Below, piece after piece: positions 16,238 through 26,072 of a stretch of 64,000 nucleotides of DNA (positions are counted from its first letter, which is position 1; every line of letters starts with the position of its first letter). The notes beneath the pieces are model-generated. The model saw only the letters and a list, made by a program, of their open reading frames with translations, was not told where the DNA came from and searched no databases. A program made the position numbers and the translations under genes. The DNA is taken from assembly GCF_009192765.1 (NCBI RefSeq), contig NZ_VOHQ01000008.1:176138-240137 (forward strand), in the 5' to 3' direction. Origin of the DNA: Agriterribacter humi. Its GTDB lineage: Bacteria > Bacteroidota > Bacteroidia > Chitinophagales > Chitinophagaceae.

Positions 16238-17749
16238 CTACAAAACTTCATCCAACTGCTTGTACAATTTCTCCCTGCTGCCCGGCCGTTCCGCATTGGC
16301 TTTTACCATCTTTCCATCTCTGTCAAACAACACATAAGTAGGGTAGCGGTTGGTTACTCCTCCTTCATTTTCAATTTCTTTCCAGCAGCTTTGTATCTCG
16401 TCATTGTTCAGCCTGTAATGCTCACCTTCCAATTCATACAGGTAAGCCATTTCTTTCCATAAGTTTTCTTTATTGTCATCATCCATATCTAAGTAAACAA
16501 ATACGATATCCTTTCCCGCGTACCTTTTCTTAAGCTCAGGTACATATCCCATTTCCACGCGGCAGGGACCACACCATGTACCCCAAATATCAAGATAAAC
16601 CACCTTCCCTTTGTATGCCTGTACAAATTCCTTCAAAGATTTTATTTTTTTTCCTGTATGAAAAACGATTTTCGTATTCCCCGATTGCTGTTCAAATAAT
16701 TGCCGCAATTTATTTACTTCCAGCCTTGCCATTGAAAAATAGCTGCTGGTTGGATAATAACGCTGAAGTGTATCTTCTAAAGCTTTTGCGGTTGAAAATA
16801 ATTTATTATTACAGCTTTCCATTATCTTATTGAACAATACTTTGTCCTGTATCTTTTCCGGAAGGTTTTGCCTGGCATATAACCAGGAAAGTATATAGCG
16901 TTCGCCATACTGCTCCGCCTGTTTATTGATTTCCGCGAATGGCATTTGCAGTAGCGATTCAATACGGTGCTTTGCCGTCACGGAGTCTTTCCGGAAATCC
17001 TCTCCCGCTTTCATTAGCTGGTACCTAGTATAGTTGTCCAGCATCATATTCGCGTATAAACAACTTACTAAAGTAGCGCTGTCAGGCAAAGGTTCCAGGC
17101 TGATTACCTTGTTTAAAAATTGTTCCTGGTCTTTATTTTTGGCCCATCGCATAAAGTTGCCGGCAAAATCGTACAGAAAACATTGATTAACATACTTGTA
17201 TTCCTTTAATAAAATTTGTTGAAGATTTCCAGGAACAGGGGTTGATTCGATTTTTATTCTGGCTGCTGCATATTCCTTACGCACCACTTGCAATACACCT
17301 GCCTCCAGGGAGTCTATCGGCATTTTAGCATACACATTTTCTTCCCATTTACCCTGCATAAAAAAGGGGATATCTTCGATTTTTAATTGATTAAGCAAGT
17401 TGTTTTCTTTACCTGCAGTTCCGGCCAGCAGTATATTTTCTTCGCTTTGCAAAGCATTAAATGAAAGATGCAAATTCCGGCCCGGACTTAGTAATAGTCT
17501 TCGTTCAAATTCATTATACTTCAACAATGCAAATACCGGGTAGGGTAAAGCGATGGTTTGCTTAAACTTACCGCCGGCGTTTAATTTTATTTCAACAGAC
17601 TGGTTGTGGTAATGGGCGCCTGCGTACAACAGGTTCAGGGTTAGGGTAGTATCCTTAAAGTTTATTACACGTCCGGATAAGGTACAGGTTTGCGCGTTTG
17701 ATCCTGTAGTAATAAGTAGAATAAAGACTGTAGTAAAAAATTGTCTCAT
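16238..17749 (-). CDS. TlpA-like thiol:disulfide oxidoreductase with N-terminal DUF4369-like region
   Basis: 503 residues with a signal peptide (about 1-19). The first half is a beta-rich region of the type often fused to TlpA in Bacteroidota; the C-terminal thioredoxin domain carries IWGTWCGPC with the redox pair C393/C396. It should act on periplasmic disulfides or in cytochrome maturation. It lies 64 bp upstream of the LytTR gene on the same strand. Confidence 0.88.
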   Translation of the reverse strand: MRQFFTTVFILLITTGSNAQTCTLSGRVINFKDTTLTLNLLYAGAHYHNQSVEIKLNAGGKFKQTIALPYPVFALLKYNEFERRLLLSPGRNLHLSFNALQSEENILLAGTAGKENNLLNQLKIEDIPFFMQGKWEENVYAKMPIDSLEAGVLQVVRKEYAAARIKIESTPVPGNLQQILLKEYKYVNQCFLYDFAGNFMRWAKNKDQEQFLNKVISLEPLPDSATLVSCLYANMMLDNYTRYQLMKAGEDFRKDSVTAKHRIESLLQMPFAEINKQAEQYGERYILSWLYARQNLPEKIQDKVLFNKIMESCNNKLFSTAKALEDTLQRYYPTSSYFSMARLEVNKLRQLFEQQSGNTKIVFHTGKKIKSLKEFVQAYKGKVVYLDIWGTWCGPCRVEMGYVPELKKRYAGKDIVFVYLDMDDDNKENLWKEMAYLYELEGEHYRLNNDEIQSCWKEIENEGGVTNRYPTYVLFDRDGKMVKANAERPGSREKLYKQLDEVL

Positions 17750-17968
17750 AAATAATATGTGTAAAGATTTTTAATGAGGATAACAGCAAACGATAGCATC
17801 CTGGTGTTTAGTCAATCAAATTATGTCTGTATATTATCGTGAGATGTGAAATGAACTTTCACGTCTCGCACCAGCCGGCTGGCAGGTTTCGCGTTTGTCA
17901 TGGCACTATTTGCTGTTACCTGATATAGTAGCGTTGGCACTACCCGTAAAAAAGGACTCCCTTTCTGT
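17750..17968. other. Spacer with heptad traces and a CCAGCCGGCTGG palindrome
   Basis: About 220 bp without a gene. GTGAGAT/GTGAAAT near 17841 and TTTCACG/TCTCGCA near 17859 follow the 7-bp phase seen elsewhere. The 12-bp palindrome CCAGCCGGCTGG near 17873 resembles the GC-rich palindromes at other spacers. Confidence 0.5.
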
Positions 17969-19192
17969 TTAATTTCTGCTGAAATACAATAGTTTGCTTT
18001 TCAACTGCTCCCAGAACTGCCGCACTTTGCCCGGATTTTGCTTCCATTGGTTAAAATAATTTTCAGCCTCTTTACGGCGGTATGCGTCAATTTCAGCCAT
18101 TACCTCAATTTGCAATTGTTTGTCGGAGGCCAGTGCTTTTTCATAAAATTCTTTTTCTACTTCATGAAAGGCTGCTCTTTTGTTTTGCCAGGCCAGTTTC
18201 TTCTGCAACACGGCGTCCTGCACTTTTTCTTCATACAATCCCGAAGGCATCATGAGCTTGGTAAGCAGGGGCATCAATTCTATCAGCATAATCAGCATGA
18301 TCACCAGCCTGTACCGGTATTTTACAGGAGGGTGGGTTAGCATCAGGTCGTCTAAGGTTTCTATGCGGGTCAGAAAGCCGTCTGACAATCCTGTTTCAAA
18401 TTCGCCTATACGTGCCTGTATGTTGTTTTCTAATTTCTTTTCCTGTGCCAGTGCACTGTCTAAAGGCGCCTGCATCGTTCTTTTCCAGGCTATCATATCT
18501 TCTTCCGCTTTCAGGTGGGCCATTTTCTTTACACGAGCTATTGTGTATTCGCCAATCTTTCCCGAACCACCGGTGCCGTCTGTTTCACGGATATAGGCAT
18601 TCTTCAGATCAAGAATTTCCTGTTCCCGGTTTTTTTGCTCATTGCGGATACGGTCAATTTCTGATTTGGCTTCCTGTAGCGGTATTGTATTTTCCTCTCG
18701 TATTTGTTTGGTATATGCTGCAATTTTCTTTTCTTTTACCACAGGCAGGTGCGCATCCACATCTTTTTTAAAAAGCATTAATACTACAGGCTGCGATAAA
18801 AAGAAGCCGATGGTAAGCGCAAGTACCAATCTTACGGATAGCGATAGCCAGCGGTTCTTCCCGCCATTGCTGTTAATGCCGGCAATGAGTCCGCGGTCTA
18901 TAGTAAGGATCACAAATCCAAAAAAAATGGCAGCAGGTAAAATGATCAGGATATCATCAAATAAAGTAGAAAAGAAATAGCCCCAGGCCAAAGTGGCAAA
19001 GATCCAGGTAGCCATTACCGTGTAACCAATTACGGTATAACGAAACCTGTCTGGTCCGCAATCTTTCATTAGCCTGGCGTCGGCTGCAGCCATCCACCAC
19101 AATATTTTATCCCATGAAGATATTTCATTGTCATAATTGGATGGTGAGGTGGACGAAGTATTCTGTGTTTGTTGATCTGATATGTAATTCAT
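17969..19192 (-). CDS. DUF4407 domain membrane protein
   Basis: 407 residues. ISSWDKILWWMAAADARLMKDCGPDRF near the start is the family signature. Three transmembrane helices lie at about 50-145, a long charged coiled coil at about 150-270, and another hydrophobic helix near 285-305 before a helical tail. Function is unknown. Its start overlaps the end of the upstream sensor kinase gene by 62 bp, so the two are translationally linked. Confidence 0.85.
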   Translation of the reverse strand: MNYISDQQTQNTSSTSPSNYDNEISSWDKILWWMAAADARLMKDCGPDRFRYTVIGYTVMATWIFATLAWGYFFSTLFDDILIILPAAIFFGFVILTIDRGLIAGINSNGGKNRWLSLSVRLVLALTIGFFLSQPVVLMLFKKDVDAHLPVVKEKKIAAYTKQIREENTIPLQEAKSEIDRIRNEQKNREQEILDLKNAYIRETDGTGGSGKIGEYTIARVKKMAHLKAEEDMIAWKRTMQAPLDSALAQEKKLENNIQARIGEFETGLSDGFLTRIETLDDLMLTHPPVKYRYRLVIMLIMLIELMPLLTKLMMPSGLYEEKVQDAVLQKKLAWQNKRAAFHEVEKEFYEKALASDKQLQIEVMAEIDAYRRKEAENYFNQWKQNPGKVRQFWEQLKSKLLYFSRN

Positions 19193-20645
19193 GTTGCCCG
19201 GGATATAAAAGTGATAAACGTTGTTTTACATTTTCCAGTCCTATTCCGGACCGGTCTTTTTCGGGATCATCTTCCTTTTTAAGATGAACGCTATTATAAA
19301 CATCGAAATAAAGATTTTCAGTATCACACGATATGTTAATTTTTATCCATGATTTTTCTTTGAGGCTTATACCATGTTTAAAGGCATTTTCTACAAAAGG
19401 AATGAGCAGCATGGGAGCAATGTAGTGACGGCAATCCTTATCCTTTATGGTCAGATCTATAGCTATATCAGGCGATGTAAGTGTACGGAGTCTTTGGAGA
19501 TCAATATAATTTGTTAAATAATTGATCTCCTTGTCCAGCGGTATTTTTTCTTCCTGGTTCTCCTGGAGCATAAACCGCATCATGTCTCCCAGCTTCTGCA
19601 CACCTTCAGCCGTCCGGTCGGCATTTTCCTGCAGGGCAGTACCATAAATGGTGTTGAGGGCATTGAATAAAAAATGAGGGTTGATCTGAGAGCGCAGGAA
19701 ATCTATATCGGCGCTTTTTTGGGAAACGGTTTTTTTAAGGAATTGTATTTCTTTTAATTTTTCTCTTTGCTGATCAAAATGGAACCTGGCTAAAAACCAG
19801 GTAACTATCAGTAAGCCTAAAATAAAAAAGACAACGGAAAAAAATACTCCTTCATTTCTGGCTGCGCCGGAAAGCTCAACAAATAATACAAACAATGGAA
19901 GGCCAAAAACAATAATAATGAGCAAAGAAGGGAATAGCAGCTTTCTTCTTTTGGCATGTACAGCGAACCGCGGTAAAAAAAAATAAGCCGATAAAAAGAA
20001 AAGGGTGATATAAAAGGGGAGAAGCACAAGAACAAACGAAGGAACCCATCGAAAAATATATTCCCTGAAAACAAAGGAAAAGCCGAGCAGCATTATCCAT
20101 GACCAACCCGTTGCAATAACTTCGGTGAATAACTTTTTATAGACTGGTTTGTTTTTTAATACTTCATTGTGCAACCACACTGCCAGCATTTTACACAGGT
20201 AATAAGCGATAAATAACAGGAAAATGAGTAAGGTTTGTCCAAATGATTCTTTCATTACCTGCATATCGGCTCCCTTTTTTGTAGCGTATACGGCATACAG
20301 GGAATAACGTAACCAGGTATTGCAGATAAATGCTGACAGGAATACCACCACAAACGATGTGAAAAGTGAACCGGCAACAGCCAGGTAGTTTTTTTTCTCA
20401 AGCTGATGTGGAATGATTTTAAAATTCAATGCAAAAAGGATAGCCGCAATAACAACAACAATTGCAAGCTGTGGGATCAGGTAATACTTGTAATAATCAA
20501 AAACAAGATGATAGCGGATAGCCGCCTGTCCATATTTATGTAATAAAGCATCGGAAGAAAAGCTTACACTTTCATATGCTTTTACAAACATATAAATGAG
20601 GAGAAGGGTTACTGCTCCCCAGGGCTCTAATTTTTTTATTTGCAT
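19131..20645 (-). CDS. LytS-type sensor histidine kinase (His_kinase family)
   Basis: 504 residues: about seven or eight transmembrane segments in the first 290 residues, then the His_kinase domain with SQINPHFLFNALNTIYG (phosphoacceptor His) and a HATPase domain with LLIPFVENAFKHGI and SGIGLENVKQRL. It should phosphorylate a LytTR regulator, most plausibly the one at 15481. The DUF4407 gene overlaps its 3' end. Confidence 0.92.
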   Translation of the reverse strand: MQIKKLEPWGAVTLLLIYMFVKAYESVSFSSDALLHKYGQAAIRYHLVFDYYKYYLIPQLAIVVVIAAILFALNFKIIPHQLEKKNYLAVAGSLFTSFVVVFLSAFICNTWLRYSLYAVYATKKGADMQVMKESFGQTLLIFLLFIAYYLCKMLAVWLHNEVLKNKPVYKKLFTEVIATGWSWIMLLGFSFVFREYIFRWVPSFVLVLLPFYITLFFLSAYFFLPRFAVHAKRRKLLFPSLLIIIVFGLPLFVLFVELSGAARNEGVFFSVVFFILGLLIVTWFLARFHFDQQREKLKEIQFLKKTVSQKSADIDFLRSQINPHFLFNALNTIYGTALQENADRTAEGVQKLGDMMRFMLQENQEEKIPLDKEINYLTNYIDLQRLRTLTSPDIAIDLTIKDKDCRHYIAPMLLIPFVENAFKHGISLKEKSWIKINISCDTENLYFDVYNSVHLKKEDDPEKDRSGIGLENVKQRLSLLYPGQHELHIRSTNTEYFVHLTIQL

Positions 20646-20911
20646 AAACCGTTAAGTTTTTGCAATAGTAAAACAGATAAGCTATGTTATTATTAAAATG
20701 TGATGAAAGCGGGGTTTGATGTGATGAAACCGCTTTATATTTTGTGAAAAAGTGAATAGTCAATAGTGAATAGTGTTTCACTCTTACCGGTCATCTTTCA
20801 CCTTTCACTCCTTGAGAGGGAGCAACGCAAAGATGCGGTCTGAACCTCCTTACTTCGGGTACCAACCGCATCTTGCAACTTACCACTTACTACTCGCCTC
20901 TTCCCCCTTAT
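20646..20911. other. Spacer with heptad repeats
   Basis: Gene-free. GTGAATA/GTCAATA/GTGAATA at 20752-20772 is a clean three-unit heptad run, followed by CATCTTT/CACCTTT/CACTCCT in the opposite sense near 20791-20811. Confidence 0.55.
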
Positions 20912-22318
20912 TTATATATCTATCGCCTCCCCGTAAGCGGCGGCAGTTGCCTCTTTAACGCCTTCGCTCATGGTTGGATGCGGATGCGAAGCATTCAGTA
21001 TTTCATGATAGGTGGTTTCTAATTTACGTGCAACAGATACTTCGGCGATCAGTTCTGTTACATTGTAACCGATCATGTGTGCGCCCAGGAATTCCCCATA
21101 TTTGGCGTCATAAATTACTTTAACAAAACCATCCGTGGCGCCCGCGGCGCTTGCCTTGCCCGAGGCTATAAATGGGAACTTACCTATTTTAATTTCATAA
21201 CCGGCATCTTTTGCAGCTTTTTCGGTGTAACCAATGGATGCTATTTCGGGCGTGCAATAGGTACAACCGGGAATATTATTATAATCCAATGGTTCAGGAA
21301 GATGCGGGTATTTCTTTTCGTTGTAGCCCATGTGTTCGGCAGCCACAATTCCTTCTTTGCTGGCAACATGCGCCAATGCCTGGCCGGGACTGCAATCGCC
21401 AATAGAATAAATGCCGGGCACATTGGTTTGCTGGTATTTGTCTACTACTATTTTACCCTTCTCTGTTTTAATGCCCAGTTGCTCAAGCCCGATGTCTTCT
21501 ATATTGGCTACAATACCTGCTGCACTCAAAACAATATCTGCTTCAAGGGTAATTTCACCATTGCCTGTTTTTACTTTGGCCTTTACACCACTACCGCCTG
21601 AATCAACACTGGTCACTTCACTGCTGGTATAAACTTCTATACCTTGTTTTTTAAATTGCTTTTCAAGTTCTTTTGAAATCTCTTCATCTTCAACCGGCAC
21701 TAACCTGGGCAAAAATTCAACAAGAGTTACTTTAGTACCCAGGCTGTTGTAAAAATAAGCGAACTCAACACCAATGGCGCCGCTGCCCACAACGATCATG
21801 CTTTTGGGTTGTTGTGGCAAAGACATGGCCTCGCGGTAGCCAATTATTTTTTTACCGTCAATAGGCAGGCTCGGTAACGGGCGTGAACGTGCGCCTGTGG
21901 CTATAACGATGTATTTGCCTTCTACTACCTGCGTTTTTCCATCCGCTGCTTTTACTTCTATTTGTCCTTTCGCTTTTACTTTTCCATACCCCATGATCAC
22001 ATCTACCTTATTCTTCCGCATTAAAAACTGCACACCCTTGCTCATTTTATCGGCTACGCCACGGCTGCGTTTAATAACAGCTTCAAAATTGTGCTTTACA
22101 TCTGTGGCCTCTAATCCATAGTCTTTACTGTGCTTCATAGATTCATATACCTGTGCGCTTTTCAGCAGCGCTTTGGTGGGTATACAGCCCCAGTTGAGGC
22201 AAATGCCGCCCAAACTCTCTTTTTCAATGATCGCTACCTTAAATCCTAACTGTGAAGCACGGATAGCTGCCGGGTATCCGCCGGGACCGCTGCCTAAAAC
22301 AATTACATCGTATGCCAT
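20912..22318 (-). CDS. lpdA: Dihydrolipoyl dehydrogenase (E3)
   Basis: 468 residues. FAD site VIVLGSGPGGYPAAI, redox disulfide C40/C45 in GGICLNWGC, NAD site MIVVGSGAIGVEFAYF, second FAD site YSIGDCSPGQALAHVAS, and the C-terminal HPHPTMSE with the active-site base. It reoxidises lipoamide in pyruvate and 2-oxoglutarate dehydrogenase complexes. The window also contains the E1 alpha gene (44019) and lipoyl synthase (39070), but they are not linked to it. Confidence 0.96.
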   Translation of the reverse strand: MAYDVIVLGSGPGGYPAAIRASQLGFKVAIIEKESLGGICLNWGCIPTKALLKSAQVYESMKHSKDYGLEATDVKHNFEAVIKRSRGVADKMSKGVQFLMRKNKVDVIMGYGKVKAKGQIEVKAADGKTQVVEGKYIVIATGARSRPLPSLPIDGKKIIGYREAMSLPQQPKSMIVVGSGAIGVEFAYFYNSLGTKVTLVEFLPRLVPVEDEEISKELEKQFKKQGIEVYTSSEVTSVDSGGSGVKAKVKTGNGEITLEADIVLSAAGIVANIEDIGLEQLGIKTEKGKIVVDKYQQTNVPGIYSIGDCSPGQALAHVASKEGIVAAEHMGYNEKKYPHLPEPLDYNNIPGCTYCTPEIASIGYTEKAAKDAGYEIKIGKFPFIASGKASAAGATDGFVKVIYDAKYGEFLGAHMIGYNVTELIAEVSVARKLETTYHEILNASHPHPTMSEGVKEATAAAYGEAIDI

Positions 22319-22580
22319 AACAGAATTGTGTTTGATAAAGAATGGATCCAGGCAAAAAATGGGATCGCCCTTTCGTTACCTGAATTGATCTGCGAAAATA
22401 CTTGCAAAACGGCAAACCACAAAAAGGCATGATTGAAGGAAGTTTTTATTTATTTGAAAATCCACGTAATTTGACTCCGGATTTCCAAATGAAACGGCAT
22501 GACACCATGTCTTTTATCCGGAATGTTGCATTTTGGTGTTTATTTAAAATAACAAATTATCAGGAACTAAAATTAAAAAA

Positions 22581-24782
22581 ATGAGAGCGTTGTTTTCCAG
22601 GACTAAAATTTTTTCAACATGGAAATTCTGTTTTTCATTGATCGCACTTGTAGGAATAAATATATTGGCTATAAGTGCCCCAGGTAATTCATCACCAAAA
22701 CCTGTTTTAAAATTGTATGTTTCTACTGTTGGAAATGATAACTGGTCTGGAAAGCTTAGCCAGCCCAACCGAAATAAAACGGATGGTCCCTTTGCAACCA
22801 TAGAGGGAACCCGGGATGCGATTCGTATATTGAAAAAGCAAAAAAAGCTTCCCAAAGGAGATATAATCGTAGAGATTCGGGCAGGTGTTTATGAACTACC
22901 GGGAACATTTGAGTTAGAAGCCGAAGATGGTGGTGCAGACGCTCATTCACGTATTATATATGTTGGGCAAAAAGGTAAAGAAGTACGATTGTCAGGTGGT
23001 AAAAATTTAACGAAATGGGATCTGGTTACAGATGAAGCTGTTTTAAATAAATTTAGTTCTGATGTTCGCGGAAAGATATATCAGTCAGACCTTGCAGCTA
23101 TAGGTATAAATGATTTTGGGTCTCCGGGAGGTGGGGGTATAGAATTATTTTTTAATAACGAACCGATGTGGCTTTCGCGATACCCCAATAAGGGATTTGT
23201 CAAAATAACGGGGTTACTCAATGAAGATCCGGTAGATATAAGAGGAACAAAAGGCGATAAAGTGGGTAAGTTCAATTATGAAGACCAGCGGATAAATGAA
23301 TGGAAAAATGAGAAAGATGCATGGGTTAGCGGGTATTGGTTTTGGGATTGGAGTGAACAATCACATAAAGTTTCCAAAATTGATACGGAGAAAAAGATCA
23401 TGGAAGTAGCACCTCCATATCATACCTATGGATATCGCCTGGGTCAATGGTTCTATGGGTTTAATCTTCTTTCGGAAATAGATGAGCCGGGGGAGTATTA
23501 TGTAGACAGAGAAAAAGGTATCCTCTATTTTTATCCACCATCAGGAGTTAAAAAAGGACATGCTTTTGTTTCCGTCAATAAAAATATCATAAGCATGAAT
23601 AAGGTTTCATTTCTAACCATACAGGGTGTGATACTTGAAGGTTGCCGTGAAACTGTGGTTAAAATGGAAGATTGCAATCAGGCTTTACTTGTGGGGTGTA
23701 CCGTAAGGAACGCCGGAGATGAAGGTATTGTTATTAACGGAGGAATTCGCAACGGTGTGGTGGGCTGCGATATATACGGTGTGGGTTCGGGAGGGATCAA
23801 AATTGATGCCGGCGACCGCAGCACACTAACACCGGCAGAGTGTTTTGCAGATAATAATAATATACACCATATCGCCAGAATTAAACGGGTATATTTTCCG
23901 GGAATTTCTCTTAACGGAGTTGGCAACCGTGCCACCCACAATCTTATAAAACAAATTCCACACATGGCCATATATTTCAATGGAAACGATCATTTAATGG
24001 AGTACAATGAAATATCTGATGTTTGCTATGAATCGAACGATGCAGGTGCAGTATATGCAGGCAGGAACTGGACGATGCGGGGGAATATAATCCGCTACAA
24101 TTATCTTCACGATATTTCGGGTTTTGAAGGAAAAGGATGCGTAGGTGTTTATCTTGATGATGCATTTTGCGGAGTTGATATTATAGGGAATGTGTTTGAT
24201 AAGGTTACACGTGCAATGATGATTGGCGGAGGCAGAGATAATAACGTTTTAAACAACATCTTTATTGATTGTGTTCCTTCCCTGCATGTTGATGCAAGAG
24301 GATTGGGATGGATGCATGATCATCCCGAGGAATGGATTAAGGATGAAAAAGAAAAGGGTACTATTTTAGGTATTGCTTATAACAAACCTCCATATAGTAC
24401 ACGGTATCCGAAATTGATCAATATCATTAATGATGAACCTAAAGCTCCCAAAGGCAATGTTATTTCACATAATGTTTGCCAGGGTGGTGCCTGGGATAAA
24501 AACGTAGGCTTCTGGAGAACGTCTATTGAAGATAAAGCCCGTCCTTATGTAACAATGAACGATAATGTTGTTGCGCCAAATTCAGCAGTTAAGGATAGTT
24601 TATCCGAAAGTTTTGTTATTGTTGATCCGTTATTTACCAATCAAAAAAATCCTAAACAAGGCGGGTATCAGCTTAGCGCTGATTCTCCAGCTTTGGAGCG
24701 GGGATTTAAGCAGGTTCCCTTTGGAAAAATCGGGCTTTACCAGAGTGATAACAGAGCAAGTTGGCCTGTTTCCAAAAAATAA
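22581..24782 (+). CDS. Secreted right-handed parallel beta-helix protein
   Basis: 733 residues with an N-terminal signal (hydrophobic about 17-33). LKLYVSTVGNDNWSGKLSQP opens the mature region as in DUF1565/pectate-lyase-like proteins. The middle has many short G/N/D-rich coils (ADNNNIHHI, GGRDNNVLNNIFID) of a beta-helix at about 340-620. No catalytic signature is certain; polysaccharide lyase or glycoside hydrolase activity on a plant or algal glycan is possible. It is a single gene with no SusC/D partners nearby. Confidence 0.8.
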   Translation: MRALFSRTKIFSTWKFCFSLIALVGINILAISAPGNSSPKPVLKLYVSTVGNDNWSGKLSQPNRNKTDGPFATIEGTRDAIRILKKQKKLPKGDIIVEIRAGVYELPGTFELEAEDGGADAHSRIIYVGQKGKEVRLSGGKNLTKWDLVTDEAVLNKFSSDVRGKIYQSDLAAIGINDFGSPGGGGIELFFNNEPMWLSRYPNKGFVKITGLLNEDPVDIRGTKGDKVGKFNYEDQRINEWKNEKDAWVSGYWFWDWSEQSHKVSKIDTEKKIMEVAPPYHTYGYRLGQWFYGFNLLSEIDEPGEYYVDREKGILYFYPPSGVKKGHAFVSVNKNIISMNKVSFLTIQGVILEGCRETVVKMEDCNQALLVGCTVRNAGDEGIVINGGIRNGVVGCDIYGVGSGGIKIDAGDRSTLTPAECFADNNNIHHIARIKRVYFPGISLNGVGNRATHNLIKQIPHMAIYFNGNDHLMEYNEISDVCYESNDAGAVYAGRNWTMRGNIIRYNYLHDISGFEGKGCVGVYLDDAFCGVDIIGNVFDKVTRAMMIGGGRDNNVLNNIFIDCVPSLHVDARGLGWMHDHPEEWIKDEKEKGTILGIAYNKPPYSTRYPKLINIINDEPKAPKGNVISHNVCQGGAWDKNVGFWRTSIEDKARPYVTMNDNVVAPNSAVKDSLSESFVIVDPLFTNQKNPKQGGYQLSADSPALERGFKQVPFGKIGLYQSDNRASWPVSKK

Positions 24783-24807
24783 GACCTGTATAAAACAATA
24801 TGCATAA

Positions 24808-24834
24808 AAAAGCGCCACTTTAAGTGACGCTTCA
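24808..24834. terminator. Bidirectional hairpin between beta-helix gene and tRNA-fMet
   Basis: AAGCG-C-CACTT and AAGTG-A-CGCTT pair around a minimal loop, preceded by AAAAA. It can end both the plus-strand beta-helix transcript and the minus-strand tRNA transcript. Confidence 0.65.
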
Positions 24835-24838
24835 ACTG

Positions 24839-24910
<72 letters not shown>

Positions 24911-24933
24911 ATATAAGTTTAATATTTTTTAGA

Positions 24934-24984
24934 ACTTCTGTGGTTATGAGCCCGATCCGCCGCGGCGGACTGTTCTACCCCGAG
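24934..24984 (-). pseudogene. tRNA-fMet remnant with GC-rich palindrome in the D-loop
   Basis: Minus strand reads CTCGGGGTAGAACAG, then the perfect 14-bp palindrome TCCGCCGCGGCGGA, then TCGGGCTCATAACC. This matches the 5' half and anticodon arm of the intact tRNA 24-100 bp away, with the D-loop replaced by the palindrome. The T-arm and 3' acceptor are absent, so it cannot be a working tRNA. Confidence 0.7.
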
Positions 24985-25120
24985 ACTTTAAGATAATAAA
25001 TTTTCCAAGCCCCTGTTCCCGCATACTGTTAAAATCTCTATTTCACTCATCCGCTTCAGTAATAAGGAGGCGCAAAGGTAGGTGTATGTATTTAATCAGC
25101 CAAACAATTTTTGTTTCTGT

Positions 25121-25128
25121 TACCTTTG
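25121..25128 (+). promoter_or_regulatory. -7 box TACCTTTG upstream of era
   Basis: Matches TAnnTTTG and ends 12 bp before the ATG at 25141, implying a very short leader. No TTTG -33 element is at the ideal spacing. Confidence 0.5.
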
Positions 25129-25140
25129 CAGGAATTTTTT

Positions 25141-26013
25141 ATGCTGATGAAAGTTGGATTTGTAAATATCTTTGGTAAACCCAATGCCGGCAAAAGCACT
25201 TTGCTCAATGCACTCATAGGGGAGAAGCTGGCCATTGTGTCGCCTAAAGTACAAACTACCCGCCATCGCATCAAAGGCTTTTTAAACAGTGAAAATTACC
25301 AGGTTATTTTTTCCGATACGCCGGGTATTATAGAACCCCGGTACAAATTGCACGAAAAAATGATGCATTCGGTAAAAAGCAGCTTAGAAGATGCAGATCT
25401 TGCATTGCTTTTGGTAGACGTAAATGAAAACCTTGAAGAGGCAGACATTATTTTTTCGGGACTCAGGTTAAAAGTTCCCGCTTTTGTGGTACTGAATAAG
25501 ATTGACCGTACGCAGCAAGACAAAATAAAGCAGGTATCGGATTTTTTTGATGCGAAAGCATATTGTAAAAAAACGATCGCTATTTCAGCGCTTAAAAAAA
25601 TAAATACAGACCTCCTGCTTAGTGCTATATTGGAGTTCTTACCGGAAGGGGAGCCTTTTTATGACGGAGATGATCTAACGGATTTGCCTACCCGCTTTTT
25701 TGTAGGTGAAATGATACGGGAAAAAATATTCGACCTGTTCCAGGATGAAATACCATATCATACGGCAGTGGTAGTACGGGAGTTTAAGGAAAAAATAAGT
25801 TTAATTAAAATAACAGCGGAGATCATTGTTCACCGGGAATCGCAGAAAGCTATTATTTTGGGAGAAAAAGGGAAAATGATCCGGCAAATCGGAACAACAT
25901 CCCGGCAGGAGATAGAAAAATTTCTGAGCAGCAAAGTGTTCCTGGAATTATTTGTGAAAGTGCGGCCCAAATGGAGGGACAATGATATACATTTAAAGGA
26001 ATACGGGTATTAG
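25141..26013 (+). CDS. era: GTPase Era
   Basis: Start taken at ATG 25141 (an in-frame ATG at 25147 is as likely); an upstream TTG at 25111 overlaps the promoter. The protein has G1 GKPNAGKST, G3 DTPG, G4 NKID and a C-terminal KH domain with GEKGKMIRQIGTTSRQEIEKF. Era binds 16S rRNA 3' end and assists 30S assembly. The next gene encodes the second ribosome GTPase, Der, 59 bp downstream. Confidence 0.95.
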   Translation: MLMKVGFVNIFGKPNAGKSTLLNALIGEKLAIVSPKVQTTRHRIKGFLNSENYQVIFSDTPGIIEPRYKLHEKMMHSVKSSLEDADLALLLVDVNENLEEADIIFSGLRLKVPAFVVLNKIDRTQQDKIKQVSDFFDAKAYCKKTIAISALKKINTDLLLSAILEFLPEGEPFYDGDDLTDLPTRFFVGEMIREKIFDLFQDEIPYHTAVVVREFKEKISLIKITAEIIVHRESQKAIILGEKGKMIRQIGTTSRQEIEKFLSSKVFLELFVKVRPKWRDNDIHLKEYGY

Positions 26014-26033
26014 GTGCAGACTGCAACTTGCAC

Positions 26034-26067
26034 CCTGAGACCTGAAACCTGAGACCTGAAACCTGAA
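26034..26067. repeat. Five heptads CCTGARA directly upstream of der
   Basis: CCTGAGA/CCTGAAA/CCTGAGA/CCTGAAA/CCTGAA ends 5 bp before the der ATG. On the other strand it is TCAGGTY, the same heptad family as NCAGGTT at 36042, 47285 and 62758. Confidence 0.8.
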
Positions 26068-26072
26068 TTTTT

